From Porphyromonadaceae bacterium (GTDB taxonomy: Bacteria > Bacteroidota > Bacteroidia > Bacteroidales > Dysgonomonadaceae), in NCBI GenBank assembly GCA_022840285.1, contig JALHIE010000021.1, positions 11,731 to 37,730 on the forward strand: 26,000 nt of DNA. The letters are read 5' to 3'. Shown one piece after another: positions 25,746 through 26,000 of the stretch (positions are counted from its first letter, which is position 1; every line of letters begins with the position of its first letter). Position numbers and translations under genes: made by a program. The notes under the pieces were generated by a model. The model was given only the letters and a program-made list of their open reading frames with translations, had not been told where the DNA came from and did no database searches.

Positions 25746-26000
25746 ATGAAAACTTCAAAAAAAATGACTAAACAGAATTCCTTTACAGTTTTATGGCATT
25801 GGGGAGTATGGCCGGCAACCCTTTTCGCACTGATTCTCTTGTTCACAATATCTTGTTCAGGCAACACAAATAAGGAAAGCTCAACCCCCAAAAAAGACAT
25901 CCAAATAGGAGCCTACTTTTTTGACGGGTGGTCCGGAAAAAATCGCTACGCGGACGATCCGGACCAACCCTGGGCCAAAAACGCCCCCACTCACTTAACA
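25746..26000 (+). CDS. GH99-like (WbsX-type) lipoprotein, partial (C-terminus beyond window)
   Basis: The window cuts this gene after 85 codons, all open. It begins MKTSKKMTKQNSFTVLWHW, has a hydrophobic stretch with lipobox ending at C37 (LFTISC), and then IQIGAYFFDGWSGKN followed by DDPDQPWAKNAPTHLT, nearly the same as the first GH99-like enzyme at the matching position (LGAYFFDGWSG and NDPDQAWAKNAPTHLT). It is therefore a third paralogue, lipid-anchored. ATG 25764 is an alternative start seven residues in. Whether it carries C-terminal modules cannot be seen. It lies 55 bp after the MBL-fold gene, and the locus continues to the right. Confidence 0.82.
   Translation, partial: MKTSKKMTKQNSFTVLWHWGVWPATLFALILLFTISCSGNTNKESSTPKKDIQIGAYFFDGWSGKNRYADDPDQPWAKNAPTHLT

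Noticed and set aside
1..26000. tRNA, rRNA, CRISPR arrays, insertion sequences or phage genes
   Set aside because: No cloverleaf, rRNA segment, spaced short repeats, transposase or integrase sequence was recognised anywhere in the window.

Overview
The window looks like a chromosomal segment of a Bacteroidetes (Bacteroidales) bacterium. The evidence is paired SusC/SusD genes, Bacteroidetes-type promoters (TTG, 19-bp spacer, TAnnTTTG), lipoproteins with acidic residues after the lipobox cysteine, and few Shine-Dalgarno sequences. A Dysgonomonadaceae-like genome (Proteiniphilum/Petrimonas type) is my guess from general resemblance only.

Positions 1-3407 are housekeeping. On the minus strand are the N-terminal part of smpB (cut by the window edge) and a YIP1-type membrane protein. 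On the plus strand are an ECF-like sigma factor, an overlapping single-span membrane protein that is probably its anti-sigma factor, a small exported protein, and a TIGR01212/YhcC-type radical SAM protein that appears to have lost about 40 internal residues.

Positions 3470-26000 form a large polysaccharide utilization locus (PUL), all on the plus strand and continuing past the right edge. Block one has a good promoter (3470-3500), a GH78-type alpha-L-rhamnosidase and a Tat-exported Gfo/Idh/MocA oxidoreductase lipoprotein. A 719-bp gene-free leader with a promoter-like element and several inverted repeats follows. Block two is susC1-susD1-susC2-susD2, a DUF5627/DUF1735-type lipoprotein and a multi-domain surface glycan-binding-like lipoprotein, closed by a 9-bp-stem hairpin. 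Block three has a GH99-like/WbsX-type enzyme carrying the same binding modules as that lipoprotein, a second compact GH99-like enzyme, an exported PhnP-like metallo-beta-lactamase-fold protein, and the start of a third GH99-like lipoprotein.

Inferred working model: surface lipoproteins bind the glycan. The modular GH99-like enzyme cuts it at the cell surface, and the two SusCD pairs import the fragments. The periplasmic GH99-like enzyme, GH78, the Gfo/Idh protein and the MBL-fold protein then process them. The substrate cannot be read from sequence; the GH78 suggests rhamnose. No dedicated PUL regulator (hybrid two-component system, SusR, AraC or ECF/FecR pair) is visible in the PUL part.

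The most notable observations are a colinear, gap-free 475-residue module shared by the binding lipoprotein and the first GH99-like enzyme, three GH99-like paralogues with different predicted locations, two Tat-type exported accessory enzymes, a perfect 24-nt palindrome before the binding-protein gene, and the structured leader of susC1.
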